Positions 1 to 7,974 of a DNA stretch of 23,137 nt are shown piece by piece. The position numbers and the translations under genes are program-made. Source of the stretch: an uncultured Elusimicrobia bacterium (GTDB lineage: Bacteria; Elusimicrobiota; Endomicrobiia; Endomicrobiales; Endomicrobiaceae); NCBI GenBank assembly GCA_947168325.1, contig CAMVLN010000005.1:1-23137 (forward strand), given 5' to 3'. The stretch's first letter is position 1, and the number at the start of each line of letters is the position of its first letter. The notes beneath the pieces are model-generated. The model did no database searches, had not been told where the DNA came from, and was given only the letters and a program-made list of their open reading frames with translations.

Positions 1-83
1 TATATAACACCAATAGATTTTATTAATAAAAATTTGATAAACTAATTTTACTAAAGGGGTCAATATGTTATGAACGACTACAA
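1..83 (+). repeat. 83-bp intergenic repeat, left copy
   Basis: This stretch matches the reverse complement of 10473-10555 without gaps; I count 9 mismatches in 83 positions (about 89%). Blocks 29-55 and 61-83 are identical. One end is sharp: identity stops after CTACAA, five bases before the -35 box of the tRNA promoter. The other end may continue to the left of the window. It encodes no visible protein. It could be a dispersed intergenic element or a remnant of a mobile unit; two copies do not decide. Confidence 0.85.
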
Positions 84-87
84 GAGA

Positions 88-116
88 TTGACATAAAACA
101 ATTTTTTTGTTAAAAT
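88..116 (+). promoter_or_regulatory. Promoter of tRNA-Val (and probably the glycosidase)
   Basis: A perfect TTGACA (88-93) is followed after 17 bp by TAAAAT (111-116), and the spacer ends in TGT, giving an extended -10. Transcription would start near 123, leaving a leader of about 58 nt before the tRNA. It is the best sigma-70-type promoter in the window. Confidence 0.85.
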
Positions 117-180
117 GTCCGAAGTCGGTTAATAAGGGGCTGATTAGAAGTTCTAATATTTATGTTTCATTGTGTGTTGT

Positions 181-254
181 GGGCAGTTAGCTCAGCTAGG
201 GAGAGCATCTCCCTTACAAGGAGGAGGTCGCAGGTTCAATCCCTGCACTGCCCA
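181..254 (+). tRNA. tRNA-Val (anticodon UAC)
   Basis: The cloverleaf folds by eye: acceptor arm GGGCAGT/ACTGCCC, D stem GCTC/GAGC, anticodon stem TCTCC/GGAGG with the 7-nt loop CTTACAA, and T arm GCAGG-TTCAATC-CCTGC. The anticodon is TAC, so it reads GUA and other valine codons. A254 is the discriminator base. CCA is not encoded, so it must be added by a nucleotidyltransferase. No terminator lies between it and the glycosidase start 43 nt downstream, so both may be on one transcript. Confidence 0.96.
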
Positions 255-296
255 TTTCGTAGGTAGTTTTTTGTGAATATTTGGAGGTCTCTTTAT

Positions 297-2264
297 ATGA
301 AGAGAATTTCTTCGTTTCTTGTAAAAGCGAGCTTTTTTTTATTTTTTGCTGTATCTCTAAATTCTTTAGTGTTAGCTTCTGTAGAGCACTCATCTAATGA
401 GATCAAAAGAAGTTTTTTTAACATAAATACTCCTGGGACAGATAAGTTCATAGACTACTCTAAGTACGGTGAGTTTCTAAATGTTGGTACAGATCAGTAC
501 AAATATATTCCATCAGATTTTAAAGGGTTACAAGAAGCTTCAGGAGAAGGAATTTATCCTAATGTTGCAGATGTTTTCAAAAGTCCTAGGTATAAGGAAT
601 TGTTAAAAGAAAAAAAATTGGAAGGGGATAAGTGGGATTTTGTTAATTCTATAAATTTTGAATTGAATTATTACAAATGGGCAACAGCTCAAGAGGAACC
701 GGGTGTGAAACAATATTATATAGCTCTCGCTCTTGAAAATGCAGGCAATTATGCTAGAGCTATAAAAGCATATTATTCAATTTTAGTGTTTTTTCCAAAA
801 TCTAAAGGGACATCGTATTGGGGGACAGCATGGTATGTAGCTCCGGTCGCTTTAGAAAAAATAAAATATCTTACTAGAGAGCATCCTGAATTGGGAATAA
901 AACTAGTTGATGCAGAGATTGATATTCTAAACAAGTATGATGATATAACATCAAATGATAAATATATTGTAAATCCTGGTAAACTTGTGAAAGCAGAACA
1001 AAAAGATTGGATATTAAAAAAACCGGTAAATTTAAAGAAAATAGGAATTAAAAAAACAATAGGAAAAGGTGATGTTAAACTTGTTGAATATAATAATAAA
1101 CATTATCAGTTATTTGTAAGAAATAAACCGTTTATCGTTAGAGGAATATGTTATTCTCCAAACCCTGTTGGAAAATCTCCTGATAATGGAACATTAAATG
1201 TTTCAAGAGACTGGATGTTTGCTGATTATAATGAGAATGGTATAATAGACGGTCCTTACGAGTCTTGGGTAGACGAAAATAAAAATGAAAAACAAGATGC
1301 AAAAGAGCATAATGTTGGTGATTTTGAGTTGATGAGACAAATGGGAATAAATACATTGAGATTATATCATTATCCAAGTTTTAACAAGAAGTTACTTATG
1401 GATGGGTATAAAAAATATGGATTTATGTATATGATTGGTAATTTTATAGGAATGTATTGTACAGATTCTGGTGCAGACTGGTTTGAAGGAACAGATTATA
1501 CGAATGAAAAACAATGTTTAAAAATGTTGTCAAGTGTAGAAGATATGGTTAACGAGTATAAAAATGAACCTTATGTTTTGATGTGGGTTTTAGGAAATGA
1601 AAATAATTATGGGACTGTTGGTGTTCCTGGTGTTTCAGCTGGGACAGGTTGTAATGTAAAAAAAGATATAGAGGCATATTATAAATTTGTTAATAGATGT
1701 GCAAAAAGAATTAAAGAATTAGATCCTCAGCAAAGACCAGTTGCTATATGTAATGGTGATCATCTATATATGGATATATGTGCTAAAAATGCACCTGAGC
1801 TTGATATTTATGGAGCAAATGCATATAGAGGAAAAGAAGGTTTTGGTACATTGTGGAAAGATGTTTCTGCTTTGTTTGAAAGACCAGTTGTTATTACAGA
1901 ATATGGTTGTCCAGCATTTAGTAAAATGTATGATAATCAAGAAAATGAAATACATCAAGCAATATATCACGAAGGCAGTATAAAAAATATTCAAGAAAAT
2001 GTTGCGGGGTATGGAGCAGGAAATGCTTTGGGTGGTATTATATTTGAATGGACTGATGAATGGTGGAAAGCAGGGCCTCCACCGGAATATGATCCTAGTG
2101 TGCACGATAAAACAGCACAGTGGGTAGGTCCTTTTATAGATGGCGGTGGTTATGAAGAGTGGTTTGGAATAGTTTCTGTTGGTGATGGTAGAAATAGTCC
2201 GTTTAAAAGGCAATTAAGAAAGGCATATTATTCTATACAAGCTTTGTGGAAAAAATATAAATAG
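297..2264 (+). CDS. Secreted clan-A glycoside hydrolase (GH2/GH5-like) with TPR-like region
   Basis: The predicted product is a 655-aa exported glycosidase. I chose ATG 297 because GGAGG at 283-287 lies 9 nt upstream and the protein then begins with a signal peptide (MKR, hydrophobic core, LAS near residue 28). A GTG at 273 is in frame but sits upstream of that ribosome-binding site. Residues about 138-168 look like a TPR helix pair. The catalytic part (about 275-650) is a (beta/alpha)8 barrel: likely acid/base E435 in GNEN and nucleophile E535 in ITEYG, 100 residues apart as in clan A, with the FEWTDEWW strand near 583-590. Two EF-hand or dockerin-like loops, D310-D318 and D326-E337, sit after the first barrel strand. 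The substrate cannot be told; a beta-linked plant or host glycan is a guess. The exact GH family is uncertain. Confidence 0.82.
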   Translation: MKRISSFLVKASFFLFFAVSLNSLVLASVEHSSNEIKRSFFNINTPGTDKFIDYSKYGEFLNVGTDQYKYIPSDFKGLQEASGEGIYPNVADVFKSPRYKELLKEKKLEGDKWDFVNSINFELNYYKWATAQEEPGVKQYYIALALENAGNYARAIKAYYSILVFFPKSKGTSYWGTAWYVAPVALEKIKYLTREHPELGIKLVDAEIDILNKYDDITSNDKYIVNPGKLVKAEQKDWILKKPVNLKKIGIKKTIGKGDVKLVEYNNKHYQLFVRNKPFIVRGICYSPNPVGKSPDNGTLNVSRDWMFADYNENGIIDGPYESWVDENKNEKQDAKEHNVGDFELMRQMGINTLRLYHYPSFNKKLLMDGYKKYGFMYMIGNFIGMYCTDSGADWFEGTDYTNEKQCLKMLSSVEDMVNEYKNEPYVLMWVLGNENNYGTVGVPGVSAGTGCNVKKDIEAYYKFVNRCAKRIKELDPQQRPVAICNGDHLYMDICAKNAPELDIYGANAYRGKEGFGTLWKDVSALFERPVVITEYGCPAFSKMYDNQENEIHQAIYHEGSIKNIQENVAGYGAGNALGGIIFEWTDEWWKAGPPPEYDPSVHDKTAQWVGPFIDGGGYEEWFGIVSVGDGRNSPFKRQLRKAYYSIQALWKKYK

Positions 2265-2326
2265 AGTAAGAGTAGGGTATTGTTGGTTATGTTTTAATGT
2301 ACATAATAACAAAATTAGATTTTGAT

Positions 2327-2347
2327 ATTGCTTTCCAGCAGTTTTTT
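2327..2347 (+). terminator. Weak terminator after the glycosidase
   Basis: The stem ATTGCT/AGCAGT (one G-T pair) closes the loop TTCC and runs into a stretch of six T, 63 nt after the glycosidase stop. The stem is short. Confidence 0.4.
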
Positions 2348-2408
2348 GATTTTAGATGTGATGCTTGTGACAAGTTGTATATGTGTTAAAAATATGTTAA
2401 CTTATCCT

Positions 2409-2442
2409 AACTGTCCGGTTAATTTAACTGGGTGGTTTTTTT
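2409..2442 (+). terminator. Rho-independent terminator
   Basis: A 13-bp stem (2409-2421 with 2425-2437, several G-T pairs) with a 3-nt loop is followed directly by T-rich DNA to 2442. It is the strongest of three hairpins downstream of the glycosidase. On the opposite strand there is no T run, so it acts on rightward transcription. Confidence 0.7.
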
Positions 2443-2469
2443 GTTAATAATAAATTGATAATAAGAATT

Positions 2470-2488
2470 AGTCTTTAGGGACTTTTTT
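2470..2488 (+). terminator. Third hairpin with T-tract
   Basis: AGTC pairs with GACT around the loop TTTAGG and is followed by six T. The stem is only 4-5 bp, so this may be a backup terminator or chance. Confidence 0.3.
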
Positions 2489-2534
2489 AATAACAAAGTT
2501 TTTTATAAAAATAGTTTCTATAATTTTACTATAA

Positions 2535-2561
2535 AAAGCATATAGTACAATTTTATGCTTT
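2535..2561 (-). terminator. Terminator overlapping the end of ricT
   Basis: On the minus strand AAAGCATA (2561-2554) pairs perfectly with TATGCTTT (2542-2535) around an 11-nt loop, and further T follow. The upstream arm includes part of the ricT stop codon. It would end the purL-to-ricT transcript. Confidence 0.6.
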
Positions 2562-3365
2562 GTTATTAAGGTTTTGTTTTTTTATTTGAGAAATCTTAAA
2601 GTTTTTTACATTGTTTTTTGAAAATTCTACATTACAACTTTCTTTTATACAATCTAGCGATATAACTTTGCCTTTGCCATTAGGTGTGTTCACTAAGTCG
2701 CCAATTTGTGGAGCAATTTTTTTGAAATTAACATAATTTTCATATTCATAATCTAAACAACACATAAGTCTACCACAAAGTCCAGAAAGTTTTGCAGTAT
2801 TTAAAGATAAATCTTGATATTTTGCCATATCTATTGTAACAGAAGAAAAATCTTTTAAAAATATTTGACAGCACAATTGTTTACCGCAAGCTCCAACTCC
2901 ACCAATAATTTTGGACTCATCTCTAACCCCAATTTGAACCATTTGAATCCTTGTTTTTAAAGCATGTGCTAAATCTTTTATAAGTTGTCTAAAATCTACT
3001 CTCGTTTCTGAAGTATAGTATATAAAAAGTTTTGTTCTATCAAATGTGTATTGAACACATGTAAGTTTCATATCTAATTTATGTTCTTGAATTTTTTTTG
3101 AAACAGTGATTCTTGCTTGTAAATTTTTATTTTCGTTATTAATAATTTTTTTTAAATCATTTTCAGTTGCAATTCTTAAAATTTTACCTATATAAATATC
3201 TTTTGTTTGCTGAATATTTTTTTCTTTTTCACATACAACCCCAAACTCTGTTCCGTGTTCAGTTTCAAGAATAACTTTATCATTTAAATTTATAGTATAT
3301 TGACCAGTTTGTGCATATACTTTATCTTTAATTCTTCTAACTATAACTCCAACTACCATTGGCAT
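2553..3365 (-). CDS. ricT: PSP1-domain protein RicT (YaaT)
   Basis: This 270-aa protein has the PSP1 core with its conserved cysteines: C160 and C165-C166 (GACGKQLCC) and C197, C202-C203 (CGRLMCC). In Bacillus subtilis the homologue RicT works with RicA and RicF, carries Fe-S clusters and affects mRNA processing by RNase Y; that role comes from the family. The cysteine set is complete here, so cluster binding is plausible. It is the last gene of the minus-strand operon, 22 bp after holB, and has GGAG 9 nt before the ATG. The order tmk-holB-ricT is also found in Firmicutes. Confidence 0.9.
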   Translation of the reverse strand: MPMVVGVIVRRIKDKVYAQTGQYTINLNDKVILETEHGTEFGVVCEKEKNIQQTKDIYIGKILRIATENDLKKIINNENKNLQARITVSKKIQEHKLDMKLTCVQYTFDRTKLFIYYTSETRVDFRQLIKDLAHALKTRIQMVQIGVRDESKIIGGVGACGKQLCCQIFLKDFSSVTIDMAKYQDLSLNTAKLSGLCGRLMCCLDYEYENYVNFKKIAPQIGDLVNTPNGKGKVISLDCIKESCNVEFSKNNVKNFKISQIKKQNLNNKA

Positions 3366-3387
3366 AAATTATATCTCCTATATTCCA

Positions 3388-4338
3388 TTATATTTTAGAA
3401 TTTATATATAAAAATAAATTGTCTAACACATTTGTAGGATTAGCATTTTTTTCTAAATATTTTTTACTTTCTAACAGCCTTTCAATAATATTAACATACT
3501 TTAAAGGATTTTGTCTAAAACTTTTTGTGGCATTTTCTGTAATTATACTGACTGTTTCTAAAGCTTTATCTCTACTTGTAGAAACAGATTTACTTTTTAA
3601 TAAAATATCTACTATTGGCAACTTTTTTAAAGTTAATTCTTTCCATAATGTAGAATATTCATTTTGTGTATTAAGCATCAAAGTTTCTGCTTTTTCAATA
3701 GAGCCATCTGATATCTGTGCAATATTTTCTGCAGTATTTTTTGGCATAAAATGTTTGTTCTGTAAGTATGCTTGTACTTCTTCATTTTTTAATGGTTGAA
3801 AAAAAACTGTTTGTACTCTAGAACAAATTGTTACAGGAATTGTTTCTTTATGTTTAGCTATTAAAATAATTATTGTATTATCTGGTGGTTCTTCTAATGT
3901 TTTTAATAAACAATTAAAAGCTTCTATTGTCATTTTTTCTGCTGGTTCTATTATAAAAATTTTCCATTTTGCATTTGTAGATTTAATATAAACCTTTTCT
4001 TGCATGTATCTAATAAGCTTTATTCCTAACTTTGCTTTTCCTTTTTCATAATCTTTTTCTACAATTTCATCTTGCTTTTCAAAGTTTATAATATGTAAAT
4101 CTGGAAATGTTTTGTTTTGAATATGTTCGCATGATGAACAATGGTTGCATGGACCAAAATTACTTTTTGTATAATCATTTATTTCACAATTTAAAATCTT
4201 AGCAAACTCTATTGCAGTCATCATTTTACCAGTACCAGATTCTCCTACAAAAATATAAGCATGAGGAATCTTGTTATTTCTTATCTGCTCTGAAAGAATT
4301 TTTTTTGCTTTTTCTTGTGCTATTACTTTTTCAAACAT
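3388..4338 (-). CDS. holB: DNA polymerase III delta' subunit (clamp loader)
   Basis: This 316-aa AAA+ protein belongs to the delta'/DnaX family, which loads the sliding clamp at the replication fork. Visible features are a P-loop GESGTGK (32-38), a zinc module of four cysteines (C51, C64, C67, C70), a Walker B-like FIIEPAE (about 128-134) and a sensor ICSRVQ (171-176). The Walker B site lacks the usual acidic pair, which suits a delta' subunit rather than the ATP-hydrolysing DnaX. At 316 aa it is also much shorter than DnaX. Its start overlaps the end of tmk by 8 nt, implying translational coupling; no clear ribosome-binding site is seen. Confidence 0.87.
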   Translation of the reverse strand: MFEKVIAQEKAKKILSEQIRNNKIPHAYIFVGESGTGKMMTAIEFAKILNCEINDYTKSNFGPCNHCSSCEHIQNKTFPDLHIINFEKQDEIVEKDYEKGKAKLGIKLIRYMQEKVYIKSTNAKWKIFIIEPAEKMTIEAFNCLLKTLEEPPDNTIIILIAKHKETIPVTICSRVQTVFFQPLKNEEVQAYLQNKHFMPKNTAENIAQISDGSIEKAETLMLNTQNEYSTLWKELTLKKLPIVDILLKSKSVSTSRDKALETVSIITENATKSFRQNPLKYVNIIERLLESKKYLEKNANPTNVLDNLFLYINSKI

Positions 4339-4990
4339 ATAATTTTTTCTTCTTAAAAAATTTATCTATTTCTATGTTTATTTTTTTTTGAGTTTTTTCT
4401 ACTATATTATTTGTGTTTATTTTTTTTATTCTTTTAGGATACTTTCTGGCAATAGCAAGAAAACCTCTTCTTACTTTATAATGAAAATATATATTCTCCC
4501 TTTCTATTCTATCGCCACCAGTAAAACTACCCTTATTAACTGTGATTGCTTTTTTTATTCCTTTAGATGGTTTTATATCAAGATATATAGTTAAATCTGG
4601 TTTTATTCCTTCTGTAGCAATATTATTTAATTTCACTATTACATCTTTATCTAATCCTCTAGCATATCCTTGATATGCTAGTGTAGAATCTGTAAATCTA
4701 TCACAAATAACTACATATCCTTTCTTTAAATTTGGTTTTATCACTTCTTGTAAATGTTGAATCCTTGCTGCTTCATACAACATAAGTTCACAAAAAGAGG
4801 AAATATTATTTCTTGGATTAAGTAAAATATTTCTTATTTGTTCTGCTACATCACTACCGCCAGGCTCTCTTGTTAAGATAACAGTTAAGCCTTTAGATTC
4901 TAAATACTTTTTTAGTAGTTCAGATTGTGTAGTTTTTCCACAACCTTCACCCCCTTCTATAGTAATAAAAACAGATTTTTTATTTTTCAT
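4331..4990 (-). CDS. tmk: Thymidylate kinase
   Basis: This 219-aa protein would phosphorylate dTMP to dTDP with ATP. It has the P-loop GGEGCGKTT (13-21), REPGG (41-45), the DRF motif (97-99) followed by STLAYQG, and a C-terminal region GGDRIE...RRGF typical of the substrate and LID side of Tmk. The length is normal. It starts 50 bp after purE without an obvious Shine-Dalgarno sequence. A TTGAAA in that gap could belong to an internal promoter, but no well-spaced -10 accompanies it. The gene joins dTTP supply to the clamp-loader gene holB. Confidence 0.95.
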   Translation of the reverse strand: MKNKKSVFITIEGGEGCGKTTQSELLKKYLESKGLTVILTREPGGSDVAEQIRNILLNPRNNISSFCELMLYEAARIQHLQEVIKPNLKKGYVVICDRFTDSTLAYQGYARGLDKDVIVKLNNIATEGIKPDLTIYLDIKPSKGIKKAITVNKGSFTGGDRIERENIYFHYKVRRGFLAIARKYPKRIKKINTNNIVEKTQKKINIEIDKFFKKKKLYV

Positions 4991-5040
4991 AAAAGTACAG
5001 AGGTATAAGATAGCATAATAATGTATACGAATTTCAAAAT

Positions 5041-5574
5041 TTATTTATTCATTTCTTTTAAATATCTTTGATAGCCAATTTTATTTAATTTTTTATCTTT
5101 ATTTAAAATTTGTTCTTTCATTTCCATTCTATAATTAATTAATTTTTTTAAAAGATTTTTATTATTAATTGAAAGAATTTCTATTGCAAGTATTGCCGCA
5201 TTTTTTGCACCAGCTTTTCCTATAGATACACAAGCAACAGGTATTGATGGTGGCATCTGTGCTATAGAAAAAAGAGCATCCATTCCTGCAAGAGTTTTTC
5301 CTTCAATTGGAACACCTATTACAGGGAATGTAGTTTCTGAAGCAACTACTCCCGGAAGTGCTGCTGACATTCCGGCAACAGCTATAAAAACTTTTGCACC
5401 TTTTTTTATAGAACTATTTACACATTCTTTCACGAATTTTGATGTTCTATGTGCTGATGCAATATTTATAGAATACTTTAGTTCAAATTTATCAAAAATT
5501 TTTAAACTTTCTGCTACTACTGGCAAATCAGAATCTGAACCCATTATAACCGAAACTTCTATTTTTTTATCCAT
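5041..5574 (-). CDS. purE: PurE, N5-carboxyaminoimidazole ribonucleotide mutase (or AIR carboxylase)
   Basis: The 177-aa protein carries the PurE signatures GSDSDLP (12-18) and SAHRT (40-44, with the likely catalytic H42), plus a GVPIEGKTLAGMDALFS segment and a glycine-rich AIGKAGAKNA-like end. It makes CAIR in IMP synthesis. No purK is in this window, so whether it uses N5-CAIR (class I) or CO2 directly (class II) is open. The residue after HRT is serine instead of the usual proline. The start overlaps the end of purD by 16 nt, with AAAAGG 7 nt upstream as ribosome-binding site. The tail is some 15 residues longer than usual and lysine-rich. Confidence 0.93.
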   Translation of the reverse strand: MDKKIEVSVIMGSDSDLPVVAESLKIFDKFELKYSINIASAHRTSKFVKECVNSSIKKGAKVFIAVAGMSAALPGVVASETTFPVIGVPIEGKTLAGMDALFSIAQMPPSIPVACVSIGKAGAKNAAILAIEILSINNKNLLKKLINYRMEMKEQILNKDKKLNKIGYQRYLKEMNK

Positions 5575-6851
5575 TTTAATGCCTTTTGTGCAATATCTTT
5601 TCTATAGTGCATTTTATCAAAATTAATTTTTTGAGTTACACTATAAACTTTGTCTATTGCTGATTTTATGTTATCTGCTATAGATGTTAAAACTATCACT
5701 CTGCCACCAGATGTCAAAATATTTCCAGCTTTGTCTTTTTTTGTTCCTGCATGAAACACTATAGCTTCGTTTTCTTTTATACTATTAAGTCCAAAAATTT
5801 TTATATTCTTTTCATACTTTTGTGGATACCCTCCAGAAGTAAGAACAACACATACTGCCGATTTTTTATACCATTTTATATTTAAGTTATCTAAAGTTCC
5901 AGATATTACATGTTCTACAATGTCAACCAAATCTGTTTCAAGCAATGGTAATATAACTTGTGTTTCAGGATCTCCAAACCTACAATTAAATTCTAACACA
6001 TAAGGAGTCCCTTTATCATCTATCATAAAACCTATGTACAAAACACCTTTATAATCTATATTTTCATTTTGTAAACCATTTATTATGTTTGGAATAATTT
6101 CATTTTTAACTTTATTTAACAATTCTTTAGTTGCTATAGGTGTTGGAGCATAAGCTCCCATTCCACCGGTATTTAAACCGGTATCTTTATCACCAACTCT
6201 TTTATGATCTTGAGCTGCAGGCATTATTGAAAAATGTTTTCCATCAACAAAAGCTAAAACTGAAATTTCTTGTCCTTCTAGCCATTCTTCACAAATTATT
6301 GTATTACCAGCAGTTCCAAAAGATTTATTCTGCATAATCTCTTCAATTGCTAAAAGAGCTTCTTGTCTATTTTGGCACATTATAACACCTTTACCAGAAG
6401 CAAGACCATCTGCTTTAACAACAACTTTTTTACTTTTAGGCCAAGATGTTTCAAAAAAATTTTTAGCTAAATTAAAATCTGTGAAAGTGTGGTACTGGGC
6501 AGTTGGAATATTATATTTTTGCATAAATTTTTTTGCAAAACTTTTACTTGCTTCAAGCAAAGCTCCTTTTTTTGAAGGACCAAAAATTTTTAACCCTTTT
6601 GCATTAAAAACATCAACTATTCCGAGTGCTAAAGGAACTTCTGGACCAACAAATGTATAATCAATTTTATTTTCTATTGCAAACTTTAAAAGGCTATTAA
6701 AATCGTCAACATTAATATTTATTACTTCTGCTAGATTAGAAATACCCGCATTACCTAAAGTACAATATATTTTTTCAACTTTTTGACTTTGTGCAAGTTT
6801 CCAAATAATAGCATGTTCTCTTCCACCGTTACCTATAACTAAAAAATTCAT
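5559..6851 (-). CDS. purD: Phosphoribosylamine-glycine ligase
   Basis: This 430-aa ATP-grasp enzyme joins phosphoribosylamine and glycine to form GAR, the second step of purine synthesis. It begins with the N-terminal signature GNGGREHA (7-14), has the ATP-grasp GLASGKGV segment near 150, a TGGMGAYAP segment typical of PurD, and EFNCRFGDPETQ as the metal-binding strand. The length is that of complete single-domain PurD. GGAG lies 5 nt before the ATG. It follows the small membrane protein by 12 nt and overlaps purE. Confidence 0.96.
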   Translation of the reverse strand: MNFLVIGNGGREHAIIWKLAQSQKVEKIYCTLGNAGISNLAEVININVDDFNSLLKFAIENKIDYTFVGPEVPLALGIVDVFNAKGLKIFGPSKKGALLEASKSFAKKFMQKYNIPTAQYHTFTDFNLAKNFFETSWPKSKKVVVKADGLASGKGVIMCQNRQEALLAIEEIMQNKSFGTAGNTIICEEWLEGQEISVLAFVDGKHFSIMPAAQDHKRVGDKDTGLNTGGMGAYAPTPIATKELLNKVKNEIIPNIINGLQNENIDYKGVLYIGFMIDDKGTPYVLEFNCRFGDPETQVILPLLETDLVDIVEHVISGTLDNLNIKWYKKSAVCVVLTSGGYPQKYEKNIKIFGLNSIKENEAIVFHAGTKKDKAGNILTSGGRVIVLTSIADNIKSAIDKVYSVTQKINFDKMHYRKDIAQKALKWIKK

Positions 6852-6863
6852 ACTAGCTCCAAA

Positions 6864-7166
6864 CTAGAACAGATATTTATCAAAGAATTTTATTAAAATT
6901 AAAAATAGTATAAATGCAATTATTAATGTAGCAATCGTAAGATACCAATTATACTTTATTAATGTTTTTATATTAAAATTATTACCACTTTTTTGTGCTG
7001 CATAATTATATCTAATTTCTTTACTTAAATCAGCATATTCAACAAAATTAGTACATACATCTTGTTCTTTTCTCCATTTACAGTCTACCATGCAAAAAAC
7101 ATTTCCTTCACCGTTAGCATTTACACTATTATCACCTTGAAAAAGACAAGTAATACAATTTTTCAT
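6864..7166 (-). CDS. Small cysteine-rich membrane protein, unknown function
   Basis: I do not recognise this 100-aa protein. The N-terminal half has five cysteines (C4, C7, C25, C29, C38: CxxC, CxxxC and a single C), suggestive of a zinc or Fe-S site. A single hydrophobic helix spans about 73-95 near the C-terminus, so it would be a tail-anchored protein with the cysteine region in the cytoplasm. It is a real gene: GGAG lies 7 nt before the ATG, and it fits tightly between purQ (16 bp) and purD (12 bp) in the same operon. It is not PurS, which is a soluble 80-aa protein without such cysteines. A role in purine synthesis is suggested only by position. Confidence 0.75.
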   Translation of the reverse strand: MKNCITCLFQGDNSVNANGEGNVFCMVDCKWRKEQDVCTNFVEYADLSKEIRYNYAAQKSGNNFNIKTLIKYNWYLTIATLIIAFILFLILIKFFDKYLF

Positions 7167-7182
7167 CTTATAACTCCATATT

Positions 7183-7974
7183 TTATCTTAAATAATCTAT
7201 AGCATTTTGAAATATTTGCTTTCCCCAACCATAAACACCATTAAAACTTTCTCTTGATGGGTGTTGTAAAGCATAAATATATCTTTCTGGATGAGGCATA
7301 AGACCAAACACATTACCTTTTTTATTACATATGCCAGCTATAGCATTTAACGAACCATTTGGATCTTGTGGATATACTGTACATTTTCCATCTTTATCAC
7401 AATACCTAAAAACAACTTGATTGTTTTTTTCTATTTCATCAAGAATTTTTTTATCTGCAATAAACTTTCCTTCACCATGTGCAACAGGTAAAGTTATTAT
7501 ATCTGGCAATTTATTGGTCCATAAACATAAACTTCTCCCATTTATCTTTTGAGTTTTCAAATGAACCCATCTGCATTCAAATTTATTTGAATCATTATAA
7601 TATAAAGTTGAATTTTGTTCAAAAGTCTCTGGTTTCGGTAAAAGTCCCATTTTTATCAGCACCTGAAATCCATTACAAATTCCTATTATTGGCTTTCCTA
7701 ATAAAGCGAAATTTTTTATATTGTCGCCTAATTTATATTTTATCTCATTTGACAAAATTTTTCCTGAAGCAATATCATCTCCATAAGAAAAACCACCAGG
7801 TATTGCCAAAATATCATAAGACAAAATCTTATTTTTACTTGATATTAATTCATTTATATGAACTTTATCAACAACTGCATCACAAAGCTCAAAAGCTGAT
7901 TTTAACTCATAATCACAGTTAGTTCCTGCTGTTCTTATAATAATTACTTTTATTTTTTTCATTCTGTTTACCAT
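7183..7974 (-). CDS. purQ: Phosphoribosylformylglycinamidine synthase, glutaminase subunit
   Basis: This class I glutamine amidotransferase feeds ammonia to PurL. Nucleophile C100 lies in GICNGFQ, and H228 and E230 in PHPE complete the triad; GGFSYGDD (60-67) is the PurQ signature. At 263 aa it is longer than the roughly 225-aa Bacillus type and carries the extra segment with KFECRWVHL seen in longer PurQ forms and in the C-terminal domain of large PurL. The start used overlaps the purL stop by 7 nt; an in-frame ATG at 7962 is the alternative. Neither has a clear ribosome-binding site, so coupling to purL translation is likely. Confidence 0.94.
   Translation of the reverse strand: MVNRMKKIKVIIIRTAGTNCDYELKSAFELCDAVVDKVHINELISSKNKILSYDILAIPGGFSYGDDIASGKILSNEIKYKLGDNIKNFALLGKPIIGICNGFQVLIKMGLLPKPETFEQNSTLYYNDSNKFECRWVHLKTQKINGRSLCLWTNKLPDIITLPVAHGEGKFIADKKILDEIEKNNQVVFRYCDKDGKCTVYPQDPNGSLNAIAGICNKKGNVFGLMPHPERYIYALQHPSRESFNGVYGWGKQIFQNAIDYLR

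Noticed and set aside
1764..2213. 149-codon open frame antisense to the glycosidase
   Set aside because: It lies wholly inside a well-supported gene, has no ribosome-binding site, and its composition is that of a shadow frame.
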